From: Aculops lycopersici | Taxonomy: Eukaryota > Arthropoda > Arachnida > Trombidiformes > Eriophyidae | Assembly: GCA_015350385.1 (NCBI GenBank) | Contig: WNKI01000001.1 | Span: 2,954,739 to 3,018,738 of the forward strand | Direction of reading: 5' to 3' | Length of the DNA: 64,000 nt | Shown: piece by piece, positions 41,655 through 54,200 of the stretch | Position numbering within the stretch: the first letter of the stretch is position 1 | How the letters are laid out: every line of letters starts with the position of its first letter | Notes under the pieces: model-generated | Told to the model about the DNA's origin: nothing | Seen by the model: only the letters and a program-made list of their open reading frames with translations | Database searches by the model: none | Translations under genes and position numbers: made by a program

Positions 41655-42793
41655 TGGTTGTCATGGAATGAAGGCGCTTGCTTTAGTGACATGGTAACTT
41701 CTTGATATCCGGCCAAATCCACACAGCAAGCTTCTGTCCCTCTACGAACTGACAAACAGTCGAAAAACGAGGTAAATCTTTATTTACGGTCAAAATTTCA
41801 GCATCAAAGGATTTCCCTCTCATAATCTCCCCTGATACTCAGAAATAAATCAAATCTGTACCACACACCTGTTTGAAGTTCGATAAATTATACAACCATC
41901 GTCATTGCTGTGACTAGTTCACCTAGGCGCGAGATGTGACAGAGGTCTTGTCGAAACTCTTTATATCCCGATTCTACTCTCCAGTTGACAGTCACGACCA
42001 CATGCTTCCATTTTACTTGCACATCCCTAGAGATTCACTTGACATAACAACGTTTTGGCTGTAAATCTTCTGAGACACTTGAAGAGAGGCAGTAAATCAA
42101 TGTTACAGATCTACTATATGATATACAAAACTAAACTCGTCTCTGTTCAGTAGGTAGCTATATCAACAAAGGACTTACGAGTTGGTGCATGTACATTGCT
42201 GCTGTCGCTTTTGCTGACTGGTTGACTATTTAGCTTGCTAGCAAACAGACAAATGATCATTTGAATGGGATAACTAGTTGCCACGAAGTTGTGTACAGAT
42301 TTCGAACTTAGCAAGTCTCCTATGTGAAGGTCGACGGTATTGACAGTAAAAGTTGGAGACCAAAACTTGCAGATGATGTTGTTGATGGATACTAGGCTGT
42401 AGTTCAAATGAATGGTTCATTTCATTATTTGACTCAACTAGAAATCCGCAAATTCCATTCTGCTTGTTGGTCGTGAGTTCCAACGGAAATTTGGAATTGG
42501 ACTATCGCCTAACAAAATGTAAGAAACTAACGGACATATGATATGATTAAGATAAAGCGGAAGTAGCGGTACATATGTTATGACTTCCGGCCTCTCTTTT
42601 CACAGTCAGAGTTTAGTGGATTTTGGTTGTGCCTTAAGAAAAGGCATCTTTGTTTACACTAACTGACCGAACGGGAGAGCCTGAAGAATAGTATGGGTCA
42701 TCTGTTTCCATCTTGCGATACAGACCAGCTGACATCTATGGGTCCGAGCTGTCAAATGGGCTAGAATGATATGAAACTTGAACTTGTAGCACC

Positions 42794-42817
42794 GAGAGAG
42801 AGAGAGAGAGAGAGAGA
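42794..42817. repeat. (GA)12 microsatellite
   Basis: 24 bases of pure GA in the gene-poor stretch. Confidence 0.9.
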
Positions 42818-43369
42818 CTTTCGATAAATCAGAACCAAGGCCTAAAATTTGTTGGCCGGAACTCGTTGTAGAGGGTGGCATACTTTCTTTAGCTTTGAAG
42901 TTCATGATTCAAATCATATCCGGGTGGTGGGTTTGACCACCATTGCAAAAGATGGATCGCCTCAGACCTCTCGAATAACTTCGATCGAATATATTGCGCC
43001 AGCTTAGTGCGATCCATGACCCGCCAATGGCTAGCTCAATGAGCTATGCATTGTGTCAACGTGCCTAGCATAGTAATTGGTTTAAGCAAAATCACTTTTC
43101 CTTCAATCTGATATTTGCGAACCCGACCACATAAATTTCGACCGCACTACCGCCGCAAAAGAAGTGTCACTAGTACTGGCTTGTTGATCACAAATAAAAA
43201 CGAGTCAATGTACATTGAATTCACAGGGTGCCGGCGGCCAACCCATTAGCTGATATTTTGATGGATTAAGGTTCATGCAAATCAGGCAATGCTCACTTAA
43301 ACGTGCCATCCATTAAAAGTAGTTCAAAGCATCTAGTCGACCATGAAGATAGTGACCTGGTCATAGCGA

Positions 43370-43386
43370 ATTGGATTTAATCCAAT
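43370..43386. repeat. 17-bp perfect palindrome containing GGATTT/AATCC
   Basis: ATTGGATT, one base, AATCCAAT. It contains a TAATCC word of the kind bound by K50 (Otx/Bicoid-type) homeodomains; binding is inference. Confidence 0.7.
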
Positions 43387-43862
43387 ACTTTCTCTGGATT
43401 TGCTTGAAGAGGTGTGAACTTAGCTATCAAAGTTTGAGAATTTCGAGATCAAAACAGTTCCAAAGAATTGCTTTGGAACATTTAAACCAATTATCGTCAG
43501 TACAAAAACCAAGTTAAGATGGATCCCTTCGCTTTTGACGGCTCATGACTGCTAGGATCGTCTTCCAAGACCTTCAATTGTATGGATGTCAGATCAAAGG
43601 TAAGGCATCTCCATCTAGAAAAGATATTACATGAAAAGCGCTCAAGTGTGAGAGTATAAGATTGGCTGCACCGAAAATATGCTCAAGTATAATCACTAAG
43701 ATTGCATACAATTCGTTTAATGATCTTTTGTTTAGAATTGATTATATATTCTGTTCTTGCCGTTTAAGATTTCACATCCATTGTTAGAATAAATGTAAAT
43801 CAATCGAGTTTTGAAGAGTTCCTCTATGCCATAGTGTTCAATACCTGGCTTCTATTCTGAGA

Positions 43863-44828
43863 TTAATGTGGAAACCATGTCTTGAATATTGGGAAAGGGC
43901 TTTGAGTGGCATTGACCAGTTGTTGCTGATAGTGGTACATCTGTGGAGCTACTTGTGGATATTGATATGGTAACATCTGCGGGGCCGCTTGCTGCTGAAA
44001 TTGTGTCATGTTTGGAACAATAGGCGCCTGGACATTGCAATCCGTTGAATTTGATGAAGGTAATCTAATACCATTGACAGTTTCCAGCTGGTACATATCT
44101 GGGAATTCGGTATATGCTCCCTCAGCATTATCTAAAGGTATAATAATTTCTGTAGGATTACCATCTTTGGTACTTGATTCACAGTTGGTTGACGCATTCA
44201 TTCCATCGGGTTCATCTAATGTAGAAGGTTGGCCAGGTAAATCAATGGCACCCAAAACATATTGCTCACGTTCAGCCTGAGCAGATCTTTCGGTACTTTG
44301 CCAACCAGGAGTTGGTAGCTCCGGTATATAGTCAATAAGATACGTTTTCCATTCAGCATGTGTAACGCATTTTTCTGTATCGCATTTGTCATTAGATCTT
44401 TTTGCAATATCATTAGAAGGCCTGCCGGTACCGGCAATATCGGCATTTGGACTAGAACCACCGGCGGCGGAGGCATTTGCATCAGATTCACTGCTGTTCA
44501 AGCCAGCCTTATAAACATTAGATCTCTCATCAGCAAACAGTTCAAAATAGTGGATTTTACGAATCTTTTCGTCAGGTTGCCAACTCAACGACTTCCTTTT
44601 TCGAGATCGCCGATCGGCACTTAAAAGAATTGAGCCATAAGGACTATCTCTAGTTTTAGTCTTTTTAGCTGGAGTTGGACCGATCGATGTATTCGCATCA
44701 TCGTCCGCCACTGGCGTTGGAATGTCTTTTGTCGTAGGCGTAACATCAAAGGCAATTTGGGTATTAGTATTCGTGGCCACTATTGGTGAATTTGTGGTTG
44801 TATCTGTTGTGCTATTCTCTTCCATCAT
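43863..44828 (-). CDS. Reduced PNUTS (PPP1R10)-like PP1-binding protein, 321 aa
   Basis: The first ATG is at 44828 (the frame is open a little further but without ATG). RKSLSWQPDEKIRKIHYFEL, starting at residue 78, followed by FADERSNV, matches the PNUTS block R-K-T-V-T-W...YFELDETERVNV. It includes a protein phosphatase 1 docking site of RVxF type (K-S-L-S-W, with Leu at the usual Val position). A second PNUTS-like block, PTPGWQSTERSAQAEREQYVL, lies near 173-193. PNUTS targets PP1 to chromatin and Pol II. Full PNUTS (about 900 aa) also has an N-terminal TFIIS-like domain and a C-terminal CCCH finger; neither is visible. The Gln/Pro/Tyr-rich C-terminus ends the frame cleanly. Confidence 0.7.
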   Translation of the reverse strand: MMEENSTTDTTTNSPIVATNTNTQIAFDVTPTTKDIPTPVADDDANTSIGPTPAKKTKTRDSPYGSILLSADRRSRKRKSLSWQPDEKIRKIHYFELFADERSNVYKAGLNSSESDANASAAGGSSPNADIAGTGRPSNDIAKRSNDKCDTEKCVTHAEWKTYLIDYIPELPTPGWQSTERSAQAEREQYVLGAIDLPGQPSTLDEPDGMNASTNCESSTKDGNPTEIIIPLDNAEGAYTEFPDMYQLETVNGIRLPSSNSTDCNVQAPIVPNMTQFQQQAAPQMLPYQYPQVAPQMYHYQQQLVNATQSPFPIFKTWFPH

Positions 44829-45848
44829 GAGAATCAAATACCTAAGTTTTTATCTCTATGTGTAATTATATTATCTGGGGGTAAAAGTATGGTGTCTCTA
44901 GATGATCTAATGATTTGTAATTTATCTGGGTGAGATGCTCCTGTTTAGATGTAGATGATGACGATAAATCGCAATGATTGTTGTGGGTCAAAAAGGCGCA
45001 AGAAATGATGGAAGAACCTCATAACAAGAGATTTACCAAGCTATATAATTTTAGTGTCGAGAAACAAAGTGAAGCATTTGGAATAGATTTCAATTTGTAT
45101 CTGTATGTATTTATCGATGAATATATAGATGAATATCTGGTGGGATAGCCAAGGCCCTACGTGAGTAAATAACGAAGTAATATGTAATCTTGGAATTGGA
45201 GTTCACTAAAATGTTTTCGTTACTCTCTGGCGGGTCTCTCATTCTTTTTCTCTCTCGTTTTGCCGTTCAATTTCTGTGTGTGTTTTGAGCTGAATTTTGG
45301 GCTTTTACCCATATCGAAACAAAATATTGTGCACTCACATCAAGGTGACGCTCAACATGCGTCGGGCGAGTTGAACGTGGAACTTGGGTTTTCTGCATCG
45401 CAATATTCCCTGGATCTAGAGGGTTTCCAATGGTTTTCCTGCACAGCCTAAGCAGGAAAATCTCGAAATCCAGCTCTGATTGTACACTGGGAAGGTGAAA
45501 CAGACAGCAGGGAGAATTGCCAACAACTTGAATGTGAGGAAGCAAAATATCAGGGTAAAGTCTACAAGCCGCTGCAAAAAAACTAACCAACACACTTTCT
45601 AGTCGCGTTGTCGGCAACAAACCAAATTCTGCACTTGCTAACAATGTCCTTCGCTCCAGTATTTATTTCTCTATGAACGCAAATGTAGAGATAAAGATTA
45701 TTTTCTTATCATTATGATGGAACTTTATTGATATAGAGATGTTGATGGCCTGAGAAACATTTCCAGACCAACTATAACCTCAAAAACATAGAGTCAAATA
45801 ATTGAACTCAGCAGCAGCCACAGGAATATTGACTAGGGATTCCTAATA
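44829..45848. promoter_or_regulatory. Divergent region, PNUTS-like / NDUFB10 (1 kb)
   Basis: Both promoters. CT-rich tracts around 45220-45260. A 125-codon minus-strand frame (45267-45644) has no protein-like features. No missing N-terminal PNUTS exon could be recognised. Confidence 0.5.
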
Positions 45849-46439
45849 ATGGGTGAGAGGCCACAAGAAGCAGACAAACCTATCTATGGGCCGCCTAACC
45901 CGGATAATGTTCACCCATTTGATCCCGACCCAGAGAATCCTTTTATTGGATTGCGCGCAAAAGTTCGGCAATACGCTTTGGATACAATACGGAAACCAGC
46001 CCGATGGATTAGAGAGAACATAGTTGAAGCGAATAGAGGCGAAAAATACTATTGGTATCACAGAAGATATCCGAGAGCTCTACCGATAGATGAATGTTAC
46101 TCGGACGATCTTGCTTGCATCTATGAAGCCAATGCTGAATTTAGACGTAACTTCTTGGTTGATAGAGAGGCACTAACTCTATTGAGAAATCGTTTTGATG
46201 CTTGCGCCTTCCGCTATGTCAACGATACTAAATTCACGCAGATATCGGACAAATGTGACAGTCTTAGGGAGATATATGAAGAGAACCTGACAAATTTTCA
46301 CATCAAATACGGAGACATGAGAACTGCCGCGACAGTTACAGATGCTTACATGAAGCAAAAACATCGTATGATCATGGAGCGTCGGCAAGCATTAAAAAGA
46401 CAGGAGCGAGAGCAAAATCTAGAGGCTCAAGCAAGTTAG
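45849..46439 (+). CDS. NDUFB10: NDUFB10 (PDSW), complex I accessory subunit
   Basis: A 196-aa single-exon protein (human 172). NDUFB10 is an intermembrane-space-facing accessory subunit of the membrane arm of mitochondrial complex I. Evidence: the run PARWIRENIVEANRGEKYYWYHRRYPRALP (residues about 56-85, quoted only as landmarks W-I-R-E and Y-Y-W-Y-H), then ECYSDDLACIYEANAEF with the paired cysteines, then a later C-x-C-type helical pair and a charged coiled C-terminus. These Cys pairs are oxidised by MIA40/CHCHD4 in known homologues. The N-terminal DPDPENPFIG precedes a short hydrophobic helix. AATAAA at 46484-46489 follows the stop. Confidence 0.93.
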   Translation: MGERPQEADKPIYGPPNPDNVHPFDPDPENPFIGLRAKVRQYALDTIRKPARWIRENIVEANRGEKYYWYHRRYPRALPIDECYSDDLACIYEANAEFRRNFLVDREALTLLRNRFDACAFRYVNDTKFTQISDKCDSLREIYEENLTNFHIKYGDMRTAATVTDAYMKQKHRMIMERRQALKRQEREQNLEAQAS

Positions 46440-46835
46440 TCAGTGTCGATAGAAAAGTACATTGGGGTAGAAAATTTTGTTATAATAAACGAGTTCGGAG
46501 TGATAGAACATTTATAAAAGCTGAGATATCAGTTTTAACTTAAATTCTGCATCTTGTTTAATTTGTAAAGCAGTATAAAATGTATTGAAGCGAAACGAGA
46601 ACATGATTCCAATCAATATTATTGATCAGCTCAACTTCTTAGCGCGATAACTTCGTACGTAGACACTAAATGTCTTTAGATGTACAAGTTGCAGCTGATT
46701 GATCTAAAGAGAAGAGTTTCAGCAGTTTGTTGATTACATAATGATATATTTTAGTTTGTGTGAATATTTGTCCGCTGCAGTCGCGAATTAAGATATCCAG
46801 TCAACAGATGTTGTTTGAGCTAATCACTAAATAAC
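46440..46835. other. Convergent 3' gap NDUFB10 / VDAC
   Basis: 396 bp of AT-rich 3' UTR sequence for both genes, without a supported coding frame. Confidence 0.6.
46484..46489 (+). terminator. Poly(A) signal AATAAA of NDUFB10
   Basis: 45 bases after the NDUFB10 stop codon. Confidence 0.75.
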
Positions 46836-47684
46836 TTATGCCTCTAGATCTAGGCCTAGACCCAACTTGTGGCCTCCCTGGTTGAAGTTCTTGGCATCTA
46901 GTTGGGCGCTCAGAGTCAAATTTATTCCATCCCGTAGGCGATGAATGAATCCAATACCAATTTGGCTAGAGCTGTTAACTTTAGCGCGTACTGCTGAATC
47001 CTTGTCTAGTCTGTAATGACAACCCAAACCGAACTTAGTTACGTTTGAGTTCGATGACCATGCAACTTGAATACCTGTCTCCAGAGCATCGTTTAACTTT
47101 TGGTAGATAGAACAATTGAATTCTTGTCCATCATCTAGATGACCAGTAACATGAAACTCTGGAGCCTGGTAGCCCAAAGCAAAGTTCGACTTGCTCAGCT
47201 TATTCTTTGTCGGGTCAAATGTCATCTTGATACCAGCTAGCCATCCTAGGTACCCAAAGACACCAGCTCCATGAAATGTAGCGCCAGTGTAATCCAGATC
47301 GACGTCACTGTTGAGATTGAAAAAGAGTGACTTGTATCCGCAGGTCAGTTTACCGGTGCGCTTGCCGCTTTGGGGTGCAAAAGTTGTAGTTAGACCAGCC
47401 TTTAAGCCTTTAACAAAGTAATCTTCAGCAGTTGCCTCACCGGTCAAGATGTTGTCAGTGTTCCATTTCTGCTTCAAGGTAACTCCATGTGACTTGATAT
47501 TGTACTTAGTCTCGAGCGATGATGCCACACGACCAGTGTCATTGTTACTCAAACCATTGACAGTAAACTCGACTCCAGTTGGAGTTTTGGATTTCAAGTC
47601 TAGCTTGACAACGCCAAAGTGATAGTGTTTGCTAAATAGATCGCGCGAAGCCTTTCCAAGGTCTCCATAAGCTGGTGGTGCCAT
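46836..47684 (-). CDS. VDAC: VDAC, mitochondrial outer-membrane porin
   Basis: A 282-aa single-exon protein, the usual length for animal VDAC (about 282-283 aa). VDAC forms the 19-strand beta barrel that passes ATP, ADP and other metabolites across the outer mitochondrial membrane. The N-terminal helix is MAPPAYGDLGKASRDLFSKH, with the conserved G-K-x-x-x-D-L-F. The barrel then follows as alternating strands, with the eukaryotic porin signature region near 224-246 and the closing strand KLGLGLDLEA. The ATG at 47684 is the only sensible start. Divergent from UTP20 and convergent with NDUFB10. Confidence 0.97.
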   Translation of the reverse strand: MAPPAYGDLGKASRDLFSKHYHFGVVKLDLKSKTPTGVEFTVNGLSNNDTGRVASSLETKYNIKSHGVTLKQKWNTDNILTGEATAEDYFVKGLKAGLTTTFAPQSGKRTGKLTCGYKSLFFNLNSDVDLDYTGATFHGAGVFGYLGWLAGIKMTFDPTKNKLSKSNFALGYQAPEFHVTGHLDDGQEFNCSIYQKLNDALETGIQVAWSSNSNVTKFGLGCHYRLDKDSAVRAKVNSSSQIGIGFIHRLRDGINLTLSAQLDAKNFNQGGHKLGLGLDLEA

Positions 47685-48210
47685 ATTGATGTTAGTGGTA
47701 TTTGCTATTGTTTATTTAAATGTATAAATAAAGTTGATTTGGAACAAACGGTGTTCGGATCTAGAGAGGTTTAGTGCAAAAAGGTGGTTCAATATATAAG
47801 TTGATTATTGCTAAGTATTAGGTTTCGCTCCCCAAGAATAAAAGCTAGACCGCGAGGACAATTGTGGTTGTTTTGAGAGACTTTGTTGGTTCGTTGGTTT
47901 CCCATCTCCAGCTACAGTGAAATAGGTCTGCCCTTCACTCTGTGCATTAAAGAACGGTCGCCTCCCTGGCGCGCTATTCAAAATATTCTCGTGAAGAAAA
48001 ACGCGTTGTGCGTCGGTGCTTCAGTGATCGCGCAACTCGCTGAAGCATAGAGAGCTTATGCGATGAAAGTTGTTGTCGGCAGATCTTCATCGTGCATGCA
48101 AGTAACCTTTAACCACGTGGGTGATTTGCACCTGAATCTTTTCTGTTATCTTTAGCTATTTAAATACTACAAGAGACATTTGTAATATATCAATTGAGCC
48201 ATCGAACATC
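47685..48210. promoter_or_regulatory. Divergent promoter region VDAC / UTP20
   Basis: 526 bp. A CACGTG E-box occurs near 48114-48119 (CCACGTGG), 90 bases upstream of the UTP20 ATG. This is the Myc/Max-type site often found at ribosome-biogenesis genes; its use here is inference. Confidence 0.5.
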
Positions 48211-51200
48211 ATGGCAGTAGAGGAAACTATTAGGCAGCTCTCCGGTCCTGCGAGAGGAAATAAAATCCCAAATCTAGAGACATTATTGCAAGAGGAAACA
48301 GTCGAGTCTAATGTAGTGCAAATTCTTTTGGATGTTGAGAACGTGCCTGCAACCATCACCGATTACAGGAATAGAGAGAGACACCTGGAAGAACTTAAGA
48401 AGGTCTTAAGATACGATGGTCCATCCAAGTCTCTGCGGACTCAAACAGTAGCCTTTAGATACCTTATTGGATCTCTCTATGTCAACTTCGAGAAGTTTTG
48501 GGGTCCAACAGTGAGAATCATTATCGAGATTTTGAATGATTCCCGATATAAAGACCAAATCCTCGACATATTGCTCAAGCACCTCAAAGAAACTAATGAT
48601 ATCATTTACGATGAGGTCGATATATACACCTTGTGCTCTATCGAGGACCGTCCAGATTTTATTCTGCACCGAAACTTCATATTTCAAATCCTCGCGAAGT
48701 TCCCAAACTTCATTCAATCGAACAATGTATTCTTCATGGACGAGTTCTTCAGATTTGTTCAAAAAGAACTCCTCGTATCTCCGTTCATTGAGAGGTACAC
48801 GAAGCATGATTTAACCTGTGCCATCGACTCTGTCGAGGGGCACCAAGACGATGATGACCTCGGAGAGGCTCAAGAACTGCCCAGCAATAACTCATCATTC
48901 AAAAATACTAAAAAGAAGTCCAGAATTTCAGAATCTCTACTGAAGAAAAGAAAATCTAGGGAGACATTTATTACGGCGGCCAAGATCATACAGACTATCA
49001 ATGATCATTCAAAAATTCATCGGTCGGAGGAGTTGAAATCCTTATTACTCGACTTGATATGTTGTCGTGATAGTAGTGTCCAGAAAGCCTCATTCAACTG
49101 CCTACTTATATTTGAGAGAGAATCACTTGGTCCATATGTAGACAAGCTGCTCAGAATAATGAATGACAAAAAAGTCAGAACAGAGATCACTTCTCTCTCC
49201 TTAGACGACGAGAATGAACCAATGATGGACGAGCATAGAGGCAAAGTAATACCAATACTGATGAGAGTTTTGTTTGGTAAGATGATCGGAAAGATCGGTA
49301 AGAAGAGCATCGGAAAGGATAAGGCTGATTTACGTAAGACCCTTGTGATGAGATTTATCTCTTCGTGTTCAACAGAAGAAATCTTGTTCTTTTTTACATT
49401 ATTATTTGAACCAATCATCGGCTACATTGACATTCCTCAGAAGGATCTCCAATCCGAGCTTTCCAAGAGGCTAGATATCCAGAACTATGTGCCTCCCAAC
49501 AAACTTCAAGCTATGTTGGGTAGCTTGACTGCTTTCATGGAATCAGTCGCGCATCTCAAAGAAGGATCCTTATCTCATGTCTTGAAACTAATTAACATCA
49601 TCATATTCCATACTGTTTATCCCCTTGAGACTAAGAGCGTTGCTGAAAGGATTAGTGCAAAAACTATTGAATCTCTCAAGACAATAAGAAGAGAGTGCAT
49701 GAGCGTACTCAAGAAATTTTTTGAAACATTCGAATATTACGACTTCAAACAAGAGGAACTGGACTTCATTTTCGATATGATTATCTGGCCATCAACATCA
49801 GGTTTTGTTGACAAAAATCACGCGACCGTAACGCCCCTCATGAAACTGATTGAAACCTTTGCATCTCACAAAGTTTACCACAATCTCTTAATTAAAAGAG
49901 ACAAGAATAATCGTGATGAATATTTGTTGAAACATGTGATAAACGTATATGCAGACTCGAAAACTTCTCGACCTGTGCTCAAGTTTATAGCGACAATGAT
50001 AGCTGACATCTTGTCGCCGGAAAGGGGTCTGCAGGAGGACGCCGAAGACGAGATTGAGGAGCTACCGGAAGAGGTAAGAAACATGCCGCTGGTAGAGGAC
50101 AAAGATGCCATTACACCCGAGTACGACAAGAAACTTTACAAGGACCTCAAGGATATTCCATTCAATCGTGAGATTATGATATGTTTCATTCCTAAAATCT
50201 TTGATAAACTCAAAAAAAACTGCCAAGAGTTCATCACTAAGAAAGATGTCGATTATCGGATTGAAAAGGATGAACTACATGTGCTCTCTATTCTGAGTGG
50301 GTTCTTAAAAGACTCCGAACAAAGTTGTCTAGGAGCTCGTCTATTGCTGAGTACCTTGAGTCATCAAAAGAAGGCAACTCTCATATTGAGTACTCTCAGA
50401 ACCGCGCAATCCTTATTGAGACAAGTTGAAAAGATTGATGATCCCCTCATTGTTCAATATGTAGCAGATATTTTGTACTTCCAACGCAATATCGAACAGA
50501 GGAGGGAGCTATGCAATCTCATAGACGTGCTTTCTGGGATTGATTCAAACCTCATCGTCCCCGCAAAAGTGATAAACTTAATGAACGCTATGAGCGAAGA
50601 ATTCGTAGAGAGCCCGGATCTGGTCAAGTGGAATGAAGGTTTCCATATTGCATTTCAATACATAGACGGCTTAAATATGGAGGAAATGAATCGACCAGAA
50701 GTGATCAGAGATTCTCTAGTTTTACTTTTGCATCAAACCGGATACATTATTAGTACAGTAGATCGTTATGAATTTTCCATCCGTGAAAACAGCTCTATAT
50801 TTTACGAGAAACTATCTAGAAAATTGAATCTCATCAATCGTGAGGAGAACGGTGCACTTATCAATCAACTGGTAGACCAGATATTACTAGAAAAGTTAGT
50901 GAAAAAAGGTTTTCGAGAAACAAATGAAGTAATCAAGCATACTTTCATTGCTATTGCCAGACACCTAGCTATGAATTGTCACGAGAAGAACGCAATCCTA
51001 AATGACTTTCACCGATTCTGTAGCTCTAACGATGATCTAGACTTCTGGCAAAACATGAGGCACATACAATTGCACAACCGGTCCAAAGCTTTAGCCCGGC
51101 TAGTGGCTAGCGACACCATCAACGAAGTAGCGCCTAAAACGTTATCTTCATATTTTATGCCTCTCGCTGCAGGATTCCTCTTCTCTAAGAGTTACAAATC

Positions 51201-54200
51201 AGTCTCGAGTTTATCTGAAAACTCTATCAAACTAATTGGTATCATCTGCAAACATTTAAACTGGGTTACATACGAATCAACCCTTAGCTACTACCTAGGT
51301 TTACTTACGAAAGCCAACGCCACCTATCAAAAGACCAACATACGATTAATCACTGAAATCTTATCAAATTTTAATTTTGATCTCAGAGAATGCGAAGAGG
51401 CGATGCAACATGAAGACGAGAACAACAAGTTAGAGAGTCGTATGAAGAAACGTAGGGGGCCAAATCAAGATGATAGTGAGTTTGAAGCTATAATTACTGA
51501 TGTACCAAGTGGTAAGCGATTGAACCCCTCCACGGCTCGTATGGTTTACTTTGCTGTCACCAAGAAAATTTTGCCCAGACTAAATTCACTCCTCCATGAG
51601 ATGACAAAAACTGAATTCGAGAGCGACAAAAATATGAGAGAGTATCTACCTGAGAAGGAGGAGATCAAGCGGATATCAATAGCTTATGCCATAGTTCAAC
51701 TCCTCAATTTGTTGCCCGGTCGCTATGTACTGTTCAGAGATCAGTTACCTGGACTGCTCCTGAAACTCACATCATTCTTGAAATCAAAGAGCGAACAGGT
51801 TAGGAAAGCAGCAAGACACATACTCATAAAAGTTATGAGTTTCGTCGGACCAGCATATCTATCGGACATGTTGAGGGTGCTGAGACAAAACCTTGAGAAA
51901 GGTTTCCAAATCCACGTGATGAATTACACGATTCATTCAGTCCTCGATAAGATACCAATCCATTATGGCGATTTAGATCATAGCGCTCATGAGTTGATCG
52001 AGCTTTCTTACCAAGAAATCTTTGGCAAGCACTCGGAGGATAAGGAGATAGCTCAGATCTTAGCGAAAACTCCTGAGGCCAAAAAGACTAAGAGTTACGA
52101 TACTTTGATGATTTTGGCATCACACATAAGTGACTTGAAGCTCGATCATCTGATGAGAGCAACGAAGGATTGCCTCAAGACATGCACAACACCTAAAGAT
52201 GTGAACAAACTATCGCAATGCCTACAAAGGATCTTCGTAGGTCTATCAAAGAACGACAAGTTCCCACTGGATAAATTGTTCGCTTTCATCAAAGAATCAA
52301 TCCAAGACTCTATTCCGAACTTGAAAGTCAGAAAAGATTTAGATGAAGATGGAGCCAGCAAAGCCAAATTGTCCTTGAGGGAAGATCGATTTTTGATCAC
52401 CAAAGACAAAGCTCGTGGTCAGATCAGTTCCAAGATTAATGAAAAATCAAACTACCATATGATCGTTGAAAATTCGCTTCGGCTTTTGTTGTTGGTTTTC
52501 GAGAAGAACAAGGTGATCATCAAAGAAAATAAGACGCACATCAACAGTCTTGACGGTTTCATCAAGCTACTATCCATATGTCTAAAATCATCGAGCCCTC
52601 GATGTGTGATGAGGTCATTGAAGTGCATTCACTTCATTACCCTGACCAAGGCGGATCTCCCAACTTTCAAGACCAAATGCAACTCGATAGTAAAGAAGAT
52701 ATTCATACTGCTGAACTTGTACAACGGAGTTGGTATGGTTCATGGCGACAACTTCGAGATGATACAAATGTGTTTCAAAACTTTGACTCTCTTGTTACTC
52801 CGCTGTGATCATGTCAAGCTAACTGACGACCAGATTCGGGCTCTCATAAGTTACATCGAGCAAGACTTTCACGACACGAATCGACAAGCTACTGCATTTT
52901 CAACCCTGCTTTCACTTCTAGAGAAGGGATATGATTCACCTGAGTTGGCTGCTATAATGACCAAAGTTGCCGATTTATTGGTTACATCTGAAGATGATGG
53001 TGTTAGAACTCTTTCAACAAAAATATGGAAGATTTATCTTCTAAAGTACGCCCATGACAAAGACACTTTACAGGCTCACTTGGCCAGGTTTATGCGACAG
53101 ATTGATTACGAGCACATCGATGGTCGAGAAGCGGTTATCAGAATGTTGACCATCGTGATCAGTGAGTTTCCGGAACATCTGTTGCGCAACTACTTCGAGT
53201 TGCTATTCCAATTGTTAGCTCAAAGGGTAGTGAACGAGGAATCTAAGGAGATCCGTGCAAGTTTAGGAAAGTTGCTTGGCCTTTTGATGAAACGCCTACC
53301 TGACCAACAAGCTTTTCTACTCAACAAATTCATCATCCCTTGGGCATCTAACGACAACAACTTCATAAGATTACTTGGAATCAAGCTCTCAAGTATTCTT
53401 GTTGAATCGTGTCCAGAGGCGATCAAGGGTAAAGAAAAGATCAATAAGACATTAGATTCGATTGCGAATGCTTTAGAGTTCAAGGAAGAGAATGCTCAGG
53501 CAAGACAAAAGTCAATGAGTGGTAAAAAAGATGACGAGCTAAGTGACGAAATACTTGTTGAGGTAGATGAAGATCCCGAAACAGTGGCACCGGTGAAGAT
53601 CATTAGTGTTGTTGATAGATTGAATTATCATGCGTTGAGACTGCTGCAAAGACTCCTAAACAAGGACATCGTGAAGCATACAGAAGCTCGCTATATTTCA
53701 AATCTGAAGAGGATCTGGCATAGTATCACTACCAACAAACTGAAGCATCGTCACCTTCCGGTAGTCATAACCTCATGCCAGCTATATTTGACTTTCATAA
53801 AGCAGACAAACTTAAGCCTAGCCATAGATGTCGATGAGCCTAAAATTGAAAACTACCTTGAGTGGAATGCGAAAAGAATTGTTCGAACTCTTTGCGACAA
53901 GTACATAGATCTATTAGATCGAGCAGATGAGTCTAATGAGCTTCTTTCTTTGGTTGCAGAGAGCATGATGCTATTAGGTCAGATGCTTGCAAACTGCAAG
54001 TCTACTCTAGAAATGGAAGCAGAGTACAAGAAATCGTTCGGTAAAGAAGGTGTTGTGGAACACTTGTTGAATTTGGATAATCTCCCCGATGATGGTTTTT
54101 TGCACGATCACTTACCATATAAAATTAGTGATGCCAAGAAGAAGCTGAATTTGATGTGGCTATCTATCAAGGTTGTTATGCAAGCAAGAAAAGAGGTTGC

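Larger units (their letters stand above)
34446..43862. other. Gene-poor stretch, 9.4 kb
   Basis: No frame with recognisable protein features on either strand; the longest frames (119 aa at 35778-36137, 100 aa at 40097-40396) look random. It contains CpG-richer DNA around 36.7-37.2 kb, several inverted repeats, a CTAG-rich block (37.88-38.70 kb), AGT and GA repeats and a TATA/initiator candidate at 41543. The likely content is regulatory DNA and 5' non-coding exons of the GPCR, possibly plus an unrecognised short-exon gene. No transposon ends or transposase remains seen. Confidence 0.55.

Noticed and set aside
41587..41660. tRNA-like A box (TGGCTCAGTAG) near 41592
   Set aside because: No B box matching the GGTTCGANNCC consensus follows; the inverted repeat does not form a cloverleaf.
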